Below are positions 44,017 to 53,688 of a DNA stretch of 64,000 bases, one piece after another (positions within the stretch are counted from its first letter, which is position 1; each line of letters begins with the position of its first letter). The stretch lies in contig JAHNZQ020003149.1 of assembly GCA_019155205.2 (NCBI GenBank), positions 1,869,456-1,933,455 on the forward strand, given 5' to 3'. Below the pieces are notes generated by a model. The model searched no databases. It had not been told where the DNA came from and saw only the letters and a program-made list of their open reading frames with translations. Source of the DNA: Gracilaria vermiculophylla (lineage: Eukaryota; Rhodophyta; Florideophyceae; Gracilariales; Gracilariaceae). The position numbers were made by a program, and so were the translations under genes.

Positions 44017-45338
44017 GCTAAGCGCGTGCGCTGCGCGTGCGCCTCACTCCCGCGCCGCCCACGTCGCCCGCGCGCCTGTGCTCGTCGCCATCTCTACCAC
44101 GCCAATGGGGCCATCGCTTAGTGTTTCTCGTGGATGCTGTTGCGTCGCGTGGCTCGCTGCTTCCGCTTGCGTGTGAGGAGCTGCGTGCAGCAAGTCCCGG
44201 CACGCTATTCGCCGTCGCCATCACCATCACCATCATCACCTCAACCTCGCACAGCGTTACGCGCGCAGTAGGTGGCACTTTTGCGTGAAGCATGCCACGC
44301 GACCCCTTGCCACCGGCAAGATGCCGTGCCAAAATGGGAAAGGCACAGTTTGTGGTGTAGCCCGCCTCGTTGAGTAGCCGCTTTGCTCAACGAAAAGGGT
44401 GCCGCGCTGGCTGTGCCATTTTGCACCTTCAACTTGACGTCTGTAGACCGTCAAACTTCCCAGCGCTTCCTAATATGTCTCACCAACGACGAGCTGTGAC
44501 CACCCTTTTGCTCCTCGCGATGCCAATTTGTGCTGCAGACGATCATCGTCTGAGGTTCTAAATTTGGTCGCCGTCTGGAGAATGACACTGAGGTCGCAAA
44601 CTCGTCTGCACTGGCACACTGACGTCAGAGCGGGAGTGCCAGACCACTCTCGCGACATCACCTGCGCCAAATGTGCCTGAGCGCCCAAAGAACAGCAAAA
44701 CGTTGGTTGCCACATTGGGAGCCAGCATCCTTCTGCGTAGCTCCCCACGTGCGCTGTAGGCACTGAACCAAATCAACTGCATTTGTGCGCTGCCGAGACA
44801 CATGCACCACGCAAAGTAACTGACGCCTGATTTCGATATTGCACGATCCCCGCTCTGCTTTCTCCGCGCTCTCCCTCCCATCACCTCAGTAATCAAGCTC
44901 GCGCTAACGTTTTCGGCCAGGACAGCGCCCCAGCTCTAGCTTCTTCAAGCATCTGCTCGTTGTCAACACAGACAAAGCCACCGACAACGTTGTACACATC
45001 GCTCTTTGTACGCAAACGAATCCAGCATTCAAAACTGGCCCCGTCGCGCGTCGACCGCATGCTTTGCGCATTCTGGCGCCGGCCCACTTTATTCACACGA
45101 TTGGCTAGCAAACATTTTGATGACTGCCACCCGTCCCGCCTTATTTCGGGTCTAATTGCTGCGGCCATTCTCATACTGTTGTCGTCGGAAACACATCTGC
45201 TCACTCCTCTACTTGCCAGTTTGGTTTGGGGCACTCATGCTGCGTTGAGGGCGTCGAAGCGAAAGGAACCCATTGAGTTTTCATCTATTCTTCACTTCTA
45301 CTAAGCCGTACACACCGCCAGTCGGTGGTACAGATGAA
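44017..45338. other. Divergent intergenic region between kinase and Hint gene
   Basis: GC-rich near the kinase start, presumably its promoter and 5' UTR. Overlapping opposite frames at 44893-45304 shadow each other and show no motif. Confidence 0.5.
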
Positions 45339-46511
45339 ATGAAGCTGGGAAAAGCAACTCGTAACGCCTTCTGCGTCAGTTCAGCGTTGTTTATTCTGCT
45401 GCTCATCTCGGTGGCAAATGGCGAAAAGTTCTCGATGAAGTCGCTTCTAACCGACTTCAGGCTGGTATCAGGTCGCTCATCTGCGTGCCCCGCCATAGTA
45501 TCCTACCAACAGCTTTCTACGAGCAAGCGCATGATTCCTGCAGCTTCAATGAGCGCGAGCAAGTTTCAATGCAAAGGACCCGGCGGAAAGCGCTTAGAGG
45601 ATGGAACTGAACTTTTACCCAAGGGCTTGCCGCTTCCGTCCCACGTATCGCACCGAGACGTCTTCTTCTTCGCTGGCGTGGAAACCGCCCCCCGAGTGTG
45701 CGGACCCTGGGCCTTCAATGCCAGTTCAATCAGTTGGTTCTTTGTGAACGCGAGGGACACCACCATAAACGATGAACAGCTGGGTCTGAAGATTCACCCA
45801 GGCTCCCTGTACCTCACGTACTCGCACTTCAGCGACTTTTGCGTCTTCCAAAAAAAGCTGGACGAACCGTTTGAGTATTCCAGCAAACAGCAGGAGGCCC
45901 TGGAGGAAGCGCATAAAGAAAAAGAGATTAACGAGAACGGCAAGCAAGAAAAGGCAGTGTGTTTCCCGAGCGACGCGACGGTTTTCTCCGAAGACGGGGG
46001 TCAAATACGTATGAGAAACCTTAAAATTGGTGACAGAGTACTCACATCTAATCGTACATGTTCTGATGTGTTCCTATTCACGCATCAAGATGAGACTGCT
46101 GTCGCTCCATTTGTGAAGATTTCATCCGCCTCAGGGCAACACATTGTTCTATCCGCGGGCCATTACCTTTACCTTAACAATGATATTCGAGCCGCGGACT
46201 CTGCCAAAATAGGTGACTTTGTCAAACTGGCGTCCGGGGCCGAAGACCCTGTCGTGCAGGTTGAGACCGTTTGGGCTCGAGGTCTGTACCACCCGCAAAC
46301 AATGGACGGAAACATCGTTGTCAACGGGATTGCGGCAACCACATGGACTCGAGCAGCGGCCCCACCCACCGCATCCTCCCTCCTCACCCCAATTCGCGCA
46401 ATTTATCAACTGCTGCCATCGTCACTGTTCTCAATTATAAGACTAGTCACGGAGACTATGGTCGACGGCATTAGACCATTGTACACCTCAATTAGCTCAC
46501 GATCCTCCTAA
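45339..46511 (+). CDS. Secreted protein with Hedgehog-type Hint (autoprocessing) domain
   Basis: 390 residues from ATG 45339, chosen because it gives a signal peptide (MKLGKATRNAFCVSSALFIL then LLISVANG); an ATG 66 bp upstream would bury it. Residues about 30-195 form an unrecognised Cys-containing domain (CGPWAFNASSISWFFVNARD). A Lys/Glu linker leads to a Hint domain starting at Cys208 (CFPSDATVFSEDG), with LKIGDRVL, VFLFTHQDE, His275 in LSAGHYLYL, and IVVNGIAATTW. The catalytic Cys and the core His of Hedgehog Hint domains are present, so self-cleavage by N-S acyl shift is predicted. The Hedgehog 'SCYA' end reads ATTWT. A hydrophobic C-terminal segment (IRAIYQLLPSSLFSIIRLV) follows. The gene is convergent with TBL1. 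Confidence 0.85.
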   Translation: MKLGKATRNAFCVSSALFILLLISVANGEKFSMKSLLTDFRLVSGRSSACPAIVSYQQLSTSKRMIPAASMSASKFQCKGPGGKRLEDGTELLPKGLPLPSHVSHRDVFFFAGVETAPRVCGPWAFNASSISWFFVNARDTTINDEQLGLKIHPGSLYLTYSHFSDFCVFQKKLDEPFEYSSKQQEALEEAHKEKEINENGKQEKAVCFPSDATVFSEDGGQIRMRNLKIGDRVLTSNRTCSDVFLFTHQDETAVAPFVKISSASGQHIVLSAGHYLYLNNDIRAADSAKIGDFVKLASGAEDPVVQVETVWARGLYHPQTMDGNIVVNGIAATTWTRAAAPPTASSLLTPIRAIYQLLPSSLFSIIRLVTETMVDGIRPLYTSISSRSS

Positions 46512-46796
46512 TATATATGCATGTATATATAGGATCATGTACTTTGTACAGCATTCCTGCGGTTTTTAAACATGCCTATTGGCCAACACAATGTCTTTTT
46601 CCAACAACACTCTTCCCGCGACAGAAATTGACGTGAGCACACGTCATGTCGCCCGACAAGACAAAAATGAAGAAAAGAGAACGCGTGCTGTGCCAGACGG
46701 TTTGCTTCCAAACTCGGCTTCCCATACCCCATCGCGCTCTTCCTCTCCTCAAATCGGGAACGGGGAGCAGTGAAGCATCTGCTCATGACTCATATC

Positions 46797-48454
46797 CTAT
46801 GATGCCTTTACCGAAGTGGCCAACATTTTTCGCAGATCGACCACACAGACCGTATTGCTACTGAAACAGGCAGCAATCTTATCGCCCACAGGGTTCCATG
46901 CAACTTCAAAGATACCACCGTCGCCCAAAAATCGTCTCACCAAAGTCCCGTCCTTTGCGCTCCATATGTTAAATGTGCGGTCAAATGAGCCACTCACCAA
47001 GAACTGGCCATCCGGGCTATACGCCAACGAGTACACAGGATCGGTATGTCCCGAAAGCGTCTTCATACATCGGCCCGTACTCACATCCCACAGCTTGACC
47101 ATCGTATCAAACGAAGCAGTGGCAAGCACTAGTCGCCGGTTAGCACTCGGACACCATTGCATTGTATACACCTCTCTACTGTGCTCCGTGAGATTGCACA
47201 CCATCTTCTGGCTCTTTGTGCTCCATACCTTTGCGGTATAATCATCCGAGCAGGATGCAAGCAAAGTTCCCGACGGATCAAACTTGATGCCATTGATCTC
47301 ATCCTCATGGCCGCGATACACCCGAATGGGGGCGTCAGAATCCACGCTCTGCATGTAAATAAGCTTGTCCGTCGAACATGACGCAAACACAGTATCATCT
47401 TTCCAATCCACATCAAGGCACGGCGCCTCGTGCACCGTATACTGGCGCACAAGCTGACCCGTATGACCATCCCACACGGTCGTGGTCTTATCGACGGATC
47501 CAATGAGAATGTAATTGCCCTTCTTGTTCCACTTGAGTGAAAACAATGGGCCAGTATGTTTTGCCAAGGTATGTTTCAACTCGCCACTCTCGCTCCAAAC
47601 CTTTGCCACGCCATCGTACGTGCCCGTCGCCAGCAAGGTGCCGGTGGGGTTCCAGTCCAACGTCGTGACATCGTTGGATTTGTGTTTTGCCAACGAAGTG
47701 GATTGTACACGATCGGCGGCGTGCGCCAGCACCAACGGTTGGGCGGCGGCGGCGGCCGAGGCGGAGGCAGGCGGCGGAAATGCGGTAGGGATGGGCCAGA
47801 TGCGGGCCGTGGAGTCGCCCGAACCGGTGGCCAACATAGACGTGCGTGGATTCCACGCACACACAAACACCTCGGACGTGTGACCGCGCAAGCTGAGCAC
47901 GTCCGAGTCCGGAACGTCGACGTTGGACTTGGCGTGCTGTTTACCTCGGTCTGTGTTTGCGGTGGGGGCGGCCGAGTCACGGCCGTCCAGTTCCATGGGG
48001 ACGGGCGGGTCGCTGGTGCCGTTGATGACGGCGTGCTGACGAGGCGGTTTAAAGTCTTGATTACACAGGCAGCGGTGGACGTCCAGGAGAGAAGTGACGC
48101 CGTCCATGGCGTGGGTGCCGTCTTTGGTCTCGTCAATGAGGCTCTGCTCAATCTCGACAAAGTTTACGCCACGCTGGATGAAGGATAGCAGGGCGCCAGG
48201 CGGGATTTGCGAGCCGTCGATTTTGGAGCGGATGACTTGGCTTTCGTAGCCAAAGGCGAAGGCGCTGTGCACGTAGCCTGCGGGGCGATCGCAGCGGAGC
48301 ACGTAGGACGAGTGGGTAGTTAGCACAAGTGGCGGTGCGTGAACGGCTGCGAGGCGGACGGCGGTAACGTACCTGATTCCTGGAGGTAACGAAAGACAAG
48401 GTAGTTGATCTCATCGGAGCTCACGGTGGTGTGAGACTGTGGTTTGGAAGACAT
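46797..48454 (-). CDS. TBL1: TBL1/SIF2/HOS15-type LisH-WD40 corepressor subunit, two exons
   Basis: Exon 1 is 48454-48373 and exon 2 is 48277-46797. Splicing gives 520 residues in frame, close to human TBL1XR1. The LisH motif spans the junction: SSDEINYLVFRYLQESG joins YVHSAFAFGYES, then IPPGALLSFIQRGVNFVEIE. The C-terminal two thirds hold WD40 repeats, e.g. LRGHTSEVFVCAWNP, LAKHTGPLFSLKWNKKGNYI, YRGHEDEINGIKFDP and LSGHTDPVYSLAYSPDGQFL. Family members scaffold histone deacetylase corepressor complexes (SMRT/NCoR, Set3C, HOS15). It would act in the nucleus. The 285 bp to the convergent Hint gene hold nothing beyond AT-rich palindromic sequence at about 46510-46530. Confidence 0.93.
48278..48372 (-). 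other. Spliceosomal intron in TBL1 (95 bp)
   Basis: Donor GAATCAG|GTACGT, acceptor CCCCGCAG|GCTACGTG and a TGCTAAC branch-point-like motif about 40 bp before the acceptor. Removal joins the two halves of the LisH motif in frame. The only intron I can support in the window. Confidence 0.92.
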
Positions 48455-49663
48455 GGTGGTGGCGTAGAAAGTGGCGACGGGCACGGCGGTCCGGCGAACG
48501 GGCAGAAAGTGCTGAAGCGAGGGGGAAACGCGTGTGTGCGAAATTGGAGGGGGGAGGAGGGCGGTGAGCAGCGCATTGGCCGTGGGGGCGCGGCGCGGAG
48601 TTCGTGGGGTGTGCGGTAGACGCGACGGCGGGGCAGGGGGGGGGGGTCGGGGGCGAGGGAACGAAGAGAGAGCGAACGCGGGCGCTGCGGGCGGAAACAG
48701 AGGCGAGTTGGGAGTTGAGAGCGGGCGCGCGTGGCTTTGGAGTTGTGTGCATTGATCCGAGCGGGGCTGCGGGGCGGTGTGTCGCGCTGTGCGCGTTTCA
48801 CGTATCAAGGTGGCAAGCGGCGCAATTGTGGCTGGAGGTGCGTGGGCGCCTTATTTTTTCGCGGCTTTTGTAAGACCTTGTTCACTGGTGGGTCTCAGCT
48901 TGGGGCTTTACCAAAGGTACCACGCGAAGGGGTGGGGAGCGAGAAGGGGCTGCACACAGATGGCGAGGCCACGCATGCTCGGCTCGCTGGCCCGCCGGTG
49001 TGATGGACGGTGGATATTGGTGACGCTGCGGTAGGAAAGCGCGCGAGGAGCGCACACACGAGTACAGGTTAGTACCGTAGGGTGACTAGCAAAGTGCGGC
49101 GGGCCACGCAGGGCCGCGCACGGGCGAAAGCGCTGCAACTTCCTCAGACTATGCTATCGTGGTCCGCAACGACGCGCAGCAGAAGCGGCGCGTACACTCG
49201 GTACAGGTCTGAGCGATCTCATCCCGGGAAGCATCGCGTCTCGAAGCGCGCGACGTACCGTACCGTTAGTGGCGCAGAGAAGCCAACGCTGAGGCCGCCC
49301 AGTTGCACGCGGCGCATCGAGCACACTCAAAGTCGCACGGGCGCCACGCTCGCCAATCTCACTAGCAACACCGTCGGTGTCGCGACGGCCGACGACGGAA
49401 CGTGCGGCGCAAACCACGTGCGGCGCCACATTGAGCACTGCTCTGTAAATTTGCATTACACTATCAAAGCATGGAAGGGTACCGCCGGCTACATGCAGCT
49501 ACCATTCCTTGCGGACATGGCGTTCGACGGCGGCTACGGCGTCTGCCAGCGGCTACGTGATCGGATCAATCTCTACAGCGCGTACGATGCGCCGCCGCGC
49601 GATGTGCTTCCTCGACGCCCACGTCCCCCCGCGCACGGCACCGGCGCTCGACGCGTCGCCGTC
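48455..49663. other. Divergent intergenic region, GC-rich
   Basis: Lies between TBL1 and the NOL11-like gene. The frame of the latter stays open upstream to 49082, but that translation is Arg/Thr-rich with no conservation signs, so I treat it as 5' UTR and promoter. A G run (11 G) at about 48638-48648 is present. Confidence 0.5.
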
Positions 49664-52117
49664 ATGCAGCTGTCGCATTCCGCCGTTGTGGACCGGCGTG
49701 CCATCGGCGCCGCCACCGCCGCGCATGACGGCGCCGTTGCTTGCGTCTGCGCCGCGGCGCCACAGAGCCCAGCCTCCCTTCTCGTCGCCGCCCCAAACAC
49801 TCACAAATGGATGTCCACCACCTTGCCGCTGTCGTTGCCTGACTCACCAGCCGCCTCTCAGCCTAACATTGCCTTTGGCTCACATGCGCGTCACATCTAC
49901 CTCGCGCTTCCACCCGCCCGCCACCTCTCCGTCTTCTCTCGCGTCGACTCCTCGCCTACTCACTATCGCCAGCAGCAAAGCTTGCAAACCGACTTTGACA
50001 CCCCCGTGTTCGCCGTGCGCACCGTCTTGGAGCACGCGCCCTCCGTCGCCCAACCGCGTCTCTTCACCGTCCTTGTCTCCGAGAGCGGCCAGCTCGCCGT
50101 TGTCAATGACTCCGACTCTCAGCCCTTGCTCTGCCAGAAGACCGGCTTCAATCTCGGCGTGCGACGCGTCATCAGTGTGTCGCACACCGCCGACAACGGT
50201 TGTATCGCCGTCATCGGTTGCGATGATAATCACCTCCATTTGTATCTCCTTCGCCTGAGTCAACCGCAGCCCACCGCCCACATTCAGCTTTCTTGCTCAG
50301 CCCCCATCCAAATCTCTGACCCACCGCACCACCAACCTCGCCGCCCCGACGCGTCGCCGCCGCGCATCTCCCATTTTGCGCTTAATGCGCGCACCTTGTG
50401 CGTGCTGTATGAGCATGGCCACCTCTGTTTCTACCACCTGCGTCCCGCTCATTCCGCCCACAACACTTCTGCATCCGCGCTTCCCTTCTTTTCGGCCCCG
50501 TTTCAGTCCACACCAAACGCCCCGTCGCTCAAAGCCTGTGTGTTCTATGCAATGCAGCTTTGTGCCACGCCGCCGCGCGAGCAGACGTCCGCCGCGCAGC
50601 AACCGCTCGCCGGCTTTGTCGAGCCCCTTTGGCGCGATTTCTTCCTTGTCGGCTACGGCCGCTATGTCTCGGTGTGGGATCATTTGTATGTCTGCGGGCA
50701 CGCCTTTTTGCACCTTGACCATCATGTGCGAGCCATCTGTGCCGCCCCCAATGAAGCGGGCAGGGCTAATTTTGTGACGGAGCGCGCGCTCCATCAGCTT
50801 ATCATCTCGGATCGTGTTGCATCGGGTGCAGTCACTCTGGCTATGGTGCTTAAGAGAAAGACGATTTGTGATGAGGTGGTGCAAGCAGTCACTCATGGAT
50901 TGCCGGAAGCGCCTCTTCGGAGTCATCCATTGTCCGTTGCGCCCATTAAAGCCGCCGCCGAGGCGGACTCTGACTCGAGCAAACTATTTGAAACGTATTT
51001 ATCGGGCGAGGATGACCGAGAAGATGATATCATAAGACAGTTGCTCACCAAGTCGAAGACGCCCACTGCCGAGTCCGTCATCTCCCTCGTCCATGACTAT
51101 ACCGGTCGAAACCATGGCGCACGGGGCGATCCGTATAATATGGGATTGTCCCGAATACCCAGCGAGCGGCTGGCGGCTGTTACCACGGCTAGATGTTTGT
51201 ATGAGTTGCGTTTTGATCAGCTCAAGTTTTTGGTGCCGCTGGTGGACATGCTCGGAACAGGCGTTGTGTCAAATGAAGCCGTCTTGGCTGTCGCTGATGT
51301 CTCGGATTCTTGGGACATGGGCATGCAGAAGGAAGCGTTCCGTGTTGAGTCAATCATAGATCCGTTGATGAGGCGGGTGCAATATTCACATGCGCTGGAG
51401 GCGGTCGTGAGCACTGTCAGTGACCTGCCAGAACAAGACGTTGTCAAGGTTGTGCAGTATGCTACCCGTCTGGCCGACGCGTTTCAAGCGGAGGAGCTAA
51501 ACGGCGACATGTCGTCGGCAAGGCACCCTCACAACGATTCTGCACGCGTGAAACGTGAGCGCGCGAGACGGCTGTTTGAAGCGTGCCTCAAATCTCACAC
51601 GGATGAAGAGCAGTTGATCCAGGCTTTGCGAAAGCTCCCGTTCAGCGATGTGGTCACAATTCTTGATCACTTGAAGCGCTATCTATCCACGCCAACGGTC
51701 GCGGATGCGAACACCAAAGGCGTGTTGCCGCATCCGTTGTCGGTATTGCAGCGCGGCGTGGTGGAGGTGGCGTTTCAGCAGGAGTCGGCCGTATCTTACA
51801 GAGGGATGAGGAACTGGGTTGACCACGACAAGGTTACAAAACGAAAGCGTAGGGCCGTTTTGATGAAGGGGTGTATCTCATGGGCTTGTTGTACAATTGA
51901 CGCGCACTTGTCCACTCTAATACTGGATGAGTCGGGACGCGAGCTTGCCGAACTCTTGCTGCAAGCGGTGAGGGATAGAAGAAGAGAGTCGCAAAATCTA
52001 AAGGCGCTTCAAGGCTTGGCAGGACATCTAGCGAATGGTAAGGCGGTGCCTTCGGCCGCGGATGCTCTCTACAATACCAGAATGGTATTGTTGCCACGCA
52101 ATGCGGCGTTGCTTTAG
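49664..52117 (+). CDS. NOL11: NOL11/UTP8-like SSU processome (t-UTP) protein
   Basis: 817 residues from ATG 49664, chosen because the upstream open stretch looks non-coding. The N-terminal half is a beta-propeller-like region without crisp WD motifs (RDFFLVGYGRYVSVWDHLYV resembles the 'YGxxLxVWD' of NOL11). The C-terminal half is helical. The end, EEQLIQALRKLPFSDVVTIL and later SWACCTIDAHLSTLILDESG, aligns with the NOL11 C-terminus ('xxWxxxLLDAHFTxLxL'). NOL11 belongs to the t-UTP module that links rDNA transcription to pre-18S processing in the nucleolus. Assignment rests on these blocks and overall plan; an unrelated propeller-solenoid protein is possible. It ends 267 bp from the convergent PUR gene. 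Confidence 0.6.
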   Translation: MQLSHSAVVDRRAIGAATAAHDGAVACVCAAAPQSPASLLVAAPNTHKWMSTTLPLSLPDSPAASQPNIAFGSHARHIYLALPPARHLSVFSRVDSSPTHYRQQQSLQTDFDTPVFAVRTVLEHAPSVAQPRLFTVLVSESGQLAVVNDSDSQPLLCQKTGFNLGVRRVISVSHTADNGCIAVIGCDDNHLHLYLLRLSQPQPTAHIQLSCSAPIQISDPPHHQPRRPDASPPRISHFALNARTLCVLYEHGHLCFYHLRPAHSAHNTSASALPFFSAPFQSTPNAPSLKACVFYAMQLCATPPREQTSAAQQPLAGFVEPLWRDFFLVGYGRYVSVWDHLYVCGHAFLHLDHHVRAICAAPNEAGRANFVTERALHQLIISDRVASGAVTLAMVLKRKTICDEVVQAVTHGLPEAPLRSHPLSVAPIKAAAEADSDSSKLFETYLSGEDDREDDIIRQLLTKSKTPTAESVISLVHDYTGRNHGARGDPYNMGLSRIPSERLAAVTTARCLYELRFDQLKFLVPLVDMLGTGVVSNEAVLAVADVSDSWDMGMQKEAFRVESIIDPLMRRVQYSHALEAVVSTVSDLPEQDVVKVVQYATRLADAFQAEELNGDMSSARHPHNDSARVKRERARRLFEACLKSHTDEEQLIQALRKLPFSDVVTILDHLKRYLSTPTVADANTKGVLPHPLSVLQRGVVEVAFQQESAVSYRGMRNWVDHDKVTKRKRRAVLMKGCISWACCTIDAHLSTLILDESGRELAELLLQAVRDRRRESQNLKALQGLAGHLANGKAVPSAADALYNTRMVLLPRNAALL

Positions 52118-52384
52118 CAGTTAAAAGGGAAATAGAAACGACAGGGAGAGGGGGGTAGGAGATGAGGGAGATGTGGCGGGTACGTGAGGGGGGCGGGTAG
52201 GTAAGTTTAGGTGTAAACGACAAGGGCGGACATGTTTAGCACTCTTTTTGAGGGAAGCTTATTGAAGGTAGTTGGTTTTTTAAAGACGTTAGTCTTCGCG
52301 GAAAGGAAATTAAAGAGAAAGGCACACTCCTACCCAGATATGCAATACAAGGTTTGCTAGCTGCAGCACAGTTGATGACAACAT

Positions 52385-53281
52385 TCAGGTCTGGGCGGCC
52401 TTTGCAGACTCTAGCGCTTCGGCAGGATCACCGCTCTGCATGACTTCCTCCAGCAATTGGATGATTTGAGGTACCGCGGAGTGAGGGAGGATAATAGATG
52501 TTCGTTGCGGAAAATTATTCTCAGAGATCTTGATGTAACTGCCGCGACGGTTCGCGCCCGACTCGAAAATGACGCGTTTGCCCATGGTGCGAATCTCGCG
52601 CTGCACAATGTTAAGGGTGACTGAGGCGCCGTCGTTGAGCGGGGTAACACGCTCGACGGTGCGCGTGAGACGTTGCACAGACGAGGGGTCTGTGACGGAG
52701 GTGTCCGGGGGGGTTTTCTCCAGCAGCATGTCGAGACCCTCGCGTAGGAAGGGGAGCCCCTGGATGGGGATGATCATGTTAATACGACGCACAGAAACTT
52801 TGCAGATCTTGAGGTAGCGACCCTTTGCGTTTTGCATGACGTCGAGGAAGATCTTTCGACCGTCCGAGGCGACGCGTTGCGAACTGATGAGCTCGGACTT
52901 GATCGGATCGGTGGAGGCGGCAGTGGCCGTGCCGGCGGTGGCGGTGGTGGCGGTGGCGGTGTCGGTGGCGGTGGCGTTGGCGGTGGCAGTGGCGGTGGCG
53001 TCTGTGGGCGGAGGTGCAGGCTGTTTTGGGGGCGGGGCACTCTCTAGGGCGTTTTCCAGAGCCACAAGCGCATCTCTCATCTGGAGGATTGCAGCGCCGG
53101 GCACCATGATGCGCGAGCGGTTGTCGAGGAGACGTAGAAATCGTCCGCGATCATTCTCGCAGATGGCCATGGTGACGCGGCGCGTTCCGACGGTTATGCG
53201 GACGCTCATGAGTTCATCACGGTTTTCGTAGCCCATGATGGCAACGCCGTCCTGCGGGACGTCTGCCTCGTTTTCGCCCAT
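52385..53281 (-). CDS. PURA: PUR-alpha family single-stranded nucleic acid binding protein
   Basis: 298 residues from ATG 53281 (MGENEADVPQDG). The frame is open a further 58 codons to 53455, but that part is Pro/Arg-rich and unconserved. Three PUR repeats are visible: about 20-80 (ITVGTRRVTMAICENDRGRF), about 125-190 (SDGRKIFLDVMQNAKGRYLK) and about 215-285 (MGKRVIFESGANRRGSYIKI). PUR proteins bind purine-rich single-stranded DNA and RNA and act in transcription and mRNA transport. Three repeats match animal and plant PUR-alpha. A 30-residue Ala/Thr run between repeats I and II comes from a GGCGGT-type minisatellite. Divergent from the MYST gene. Confidence 0.92.
   Translation of the reverse strand: MGENEADVPQDGVAIMGYENRDELMSVRITVGTRRVTMAICENDRGRFLRLLDNRSRIMVPGAAILQMRDALVALENALESAPPPKQPAPPPTDATATATANATATDTATATTATAGTATAASTDPIKSELISSQRVASDGRKIFLDVMQNAKGRYLKICKVSVRRINMIIPIQGLPFLREGLDMLLEKTPPDTSVTDPSSVQRLTRTVERVTPLNDGASVTLNIVQREIRTMGKRVIFESGANRRGSYIKISENNFPQRTSIILPHSAVPQIIQLLEEVMQSGDPAEALESAKAAQT
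52916..53008. repeat. GTGGCG-type minisatellite inside PUR gene
   Basis: About 15 imperfect copies of a GTGGCG hexamer on the plus strand. On the coding strand it encodes alternating Ala and Thr between PUR repeats I and II and keeps the frame. Confidence 0.85.
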
Positions 53282-53688
53282 GATAAGGGTAGGGCGCTTG
53301 GGCGGCGCGACGGAGGGCGAGGAGCGGGGATGGGCGACGTTTGGGGGGGTAGGGGAGTAGATGCGCGCGGCGGGGGTGCTCAATGTTTGAAGCGCGGGAA
53401 GGCCAACTGCGGCTGTCGCAGTGGGACGACGGCGGGGCGAGAGCGCGCGGTGCACTAGCGCTTAAGCGCGCCAAAAAATATGGTGGCGCCCTGCGTGCCA
53501 AGGCGGCGGAGCGCCCTGGCAGGCTGCCTGCCGCTTTCGCGCCGCGGAGTACAGTAACTCGTACAGTAGCGGTACTGTAAAGTGCTGCCCTCGCATGCTC
53601 CGCGGGCTTGTCGCTGCCCCACCACTCTCCTTGGATGCGCTGGAATGTGGTAAGCTCCGCCCGGCTGTGGGTCGCGTCGCTTCTCGCT
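53282..53688. promoter_or_regulatory. Shared divergent promoter region of PUR and MYST genes
   Basis: About 400 bp between the two chosen start codons. Contains three TACAGTA/TACTGTA-type motifs at 53548-53580 (AGTACAGTAA, GTACAGTAGC, GTACTGTAAA), the last inverted relative to the others. No TATA box was seen. Use as a bidirectional promoter is inferred from layout. Confidence 0.45.

Noticed and set aside
44893..45304. Small gene upstream of the Hint gene
   Set aside because: Open frames on both strands mirror each other in GC-rich DNA, and neither has a recognisable domain.
47129..48188. Long open frames antisense to TBL1
   Set aside because: High GC at third positions keeps antisense frames open; the sense strand has clear WD40 repeats.
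49082..49663. N-terminal extension of the NOL11-like protein
   Set aside because: The open upstream frame is Arg/Thr-rich with no conserved block; high GC alone keeps frames open.
53282..53455. 58-residue extension of PUR-alpha
   Set aside because: Pro/Arg-rich, unconserved, and it would eat most of the divergent promoter; kept only as an alternative start.
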